A DNA stretch of 6,099 nucleotides from Holosporaceae bacterium UBA3830 (GTDB lineage Bacteria > Pseudomonadota > Alphaproteobacteria > UBA3830): the NCBI GenBank assembly GCA_002393025.1, contig DGIE01000014.1, positions 1 to 6,099 on the forward strand, given 5' to 3'. The position numbers were made by a program, and so were the translations under genes. The notes beneath the pieces were generated by a model. The model was not told the origin of the DNA, made no database searches, and saw only the letters and a program-made list of their open reading frames with translations. Below are positions 5,216 through 6,099 of the stretch, piece by piece; positions within the stretch are counted from its first letter, which is position 1; each line of letters opens with the position of its first letter.

Positions 5216-6046
5216 TTATTTCTTCTTGGGTAGAGTTTTCTTTTCTTCTGATTTCAGTCGTCTCTCAACTTTATTCACGTCCTCTGCCGGTTGAAGCCGT
5301 GTAGGTTCAATGCCCCTGCTTCTTAACATTTCGCGCACTGCAATATTATTGTCCACATGTTCACGCGTTATTGGGTTTAAACCATGCAAGTTCTTTTGCT
5401 CTACATTGGTGCTCGTCATCTCTGCCGCTAAGTCTTTTGCCTTAATGCCAATAGTCGGTAACACATCCGCCAACGGCTTACTCTGTTTTTCCAAACCGAA
5501 CTTAGTTTTTAAGTCCTTTGTTGGCATTCCAAACAAAGCGGAGTCACCCTTCGATCGCATAATTGCAAAGCCCTTATCGTCCACGCCATGCTCATATACA
5601 ACTTTCGACAAACGGCTCTCTGTCTCGCGCAGTTTCTTGCGTGCCAAGACTCGTTCCGACTCCAATATGCGTTGTTGTACCAGCTCGGCTCGACGCGTCT
5701 GGACGGCGAAATAGTTTTGAGCAAAAGCAATCTCTTGCTTGCGAGGGTCTCCGTTTTGAGCAATAAGGTAACACGCATAGCGGGTAAGCAAAATATCCTC
5801 GATAGAGCGTTGTGAACCACTACCAAGACTGACCATTTTGTTGACGCCAACGAAATGGTCCAATTCCCTTTCTCCAGCGGAAATGCAAGACTCTTTCGCT
5901 TTCTCAATAGCCTTCGAAAAATTGCGCCAATCAGTGTAGCCCAGTAGCGGACAAATACTACGCGCACTCCAGCACTCTACGTTGTTAACCTTCGTTGCAG
6001 CTTGCTCAAACTTTTCAAACAATGCTAAAATCTCTTCACCTTTCAT
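5216..6046 (-). CDS. dinD: DNA damage-inducible protein D (BRO-N family)
   Basis: The protein has 276 residues, essentially the length of E. coli DinD (274). The N-terminal half is a BRO-N type domain: ECWSARSICPLLGYTDWRNF (about 24-43), then the signature RYACYLIAQNGDPRK plus IAFAQNYFAVQTRR (about 89-119), which is nearly identical to the DinD family. A charged helical stretch (about 120-150) leads to the C-terminal domain with GFAIMRSKGDSALFG and PLADVLPTIGIKAKDLAAEMT. The tail is strongly basic (ending KKTLPKKK). E. coli DinD limits RecA filament activity in vitro and is SOS-induced; the same role here is inferred from homology. No LexA-type site is recognisable in the short upstream sequence. 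The gene has its own promoter and terminator and is visibly richer in G+C than the RES operon. The start is the ATG at 6044-6046, about 27 nt after the promoter element. Confidence 0.95.
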   Translation of the reverse strand: MKGEEILALFEKFEQAATKVNNVECWSARSICPLLGYTDWRNFSKAIEKAKESCISAGERELDHFVGVNKMVSLGSGSQRSIEDILLTRYACYLIAQNGDPRKQEIAFAQNYFAVQTRRAELVQQRILESERVLARKKLRETESRLSKVVYEHGVDDKGFAIMRSKGDSALFGMPTKDLKTKFGLEKQSKPLADVLPTIGIKAKDLAAEMTSTNVEQKNLHGLNPITREHVDNNIAVREMLRSRGIEPTRLQPAEDVNKVERRLKSEEKKTLPKKK

Positions 6047-6073
6047 ACTCTTGCAGACGTTTTAAAAACACTG

Positions 6074-6081
6074 CAAAGGTA
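6074..6081 (-). promoter_or_regulatory. Bacteroidetes-type -7 promoter element of dinD
   Basis: TACCTTTG on the minus strand is a perfect match to the Bacteroidetes -7 consensus TAnnTTTG and is followed by the common C-A context. The -33 TTTG would be expected about 19-21 nt upstream, just beyond the right edge of the window, so the pair cannot be confirmed here. Confidence 0.75.
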
Positions 6082-6099
6082 CTAAAAATTTCTGACATG

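Noticed and set aside
5509..5967. Long alternative frames on both strands inside dinD
   Set aside because: They are shadows of the dinD coding sequence, whose own frame matches the family over its full length.
6074..6099. LexA/SOS operator upstream of dinD
   Set aside because: No palindromic LexA-type site is visible in the 53 nt available, so SOS control cannot be claimed from this window.

Overview
The window most likely comes from a Bacteroidales genome (Bacteroides, Prevotella or a relative). Two observations support this. The dinD gene at the right edge has a perfect match to the Bacteroidetes -7 promoter element TAnnTTTG (TACCTTTG on the minus strand). The protein encoded at 3661-4068 also resembles a DUF family I associate with Bacteroidetes. 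Almost every gene is on the minus strand. G+C rises from about one third on the left, to just under 40% in the central operon, to nearly one half in dinD. This fits an AT-rich accessory island beside more core-like sequence.

Layout, left to right. At 1-53 there may be the 5' end of a minus-strand gene that runs off the edge. At 114-815 is an uncharacterised protein anchored by one N-terminal membrane helix. Divergent from it, at 894-1058, is a candidate 54-residue hydrophobic membrane peptide on the plus strand. From 4068 down to 1174 lies a tight three-gene operon with 15 and 12 nt gaps. In transcription order it encodes a DUF6530-like protein, a 686-residue protein with a RES domain (the fold of NAD+-consuming toxins) and an extra C-terminal module, and an unrecognised 132-residue protein. 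At 4108-5149 is about 1 kb with no convincing gene but a great deal of structure. It holds several short tandem arrays with 8, 9 and 11 bp periods, a 25-bp repeat that decays into about 21-bp units, a pyrimidine-rich tract, a 17-bp direct repeat near both ends, and a compact 125-nt multi-hairpin element. At 5150-6081 is a complete dinD transcription unit with promoter, gene and intrinsic terminator.

Functional reading. The RES operon is the best candidate for an undescribed system. It pairs a probable NAD+-attacking domain, carried in an unusually large multi-domain protein, with two small co-transcribed partners of unknown function. None of the partners is a recognisable Xre-type antitoxin. 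Whether the system is anti-phage, toxin-antitoxin or something else is inference. dinD encodes a BRO-N protein of the RecA-modulating DinD family and appears to be an independent unit, separated from the operon by its own terminator and the repeat region.
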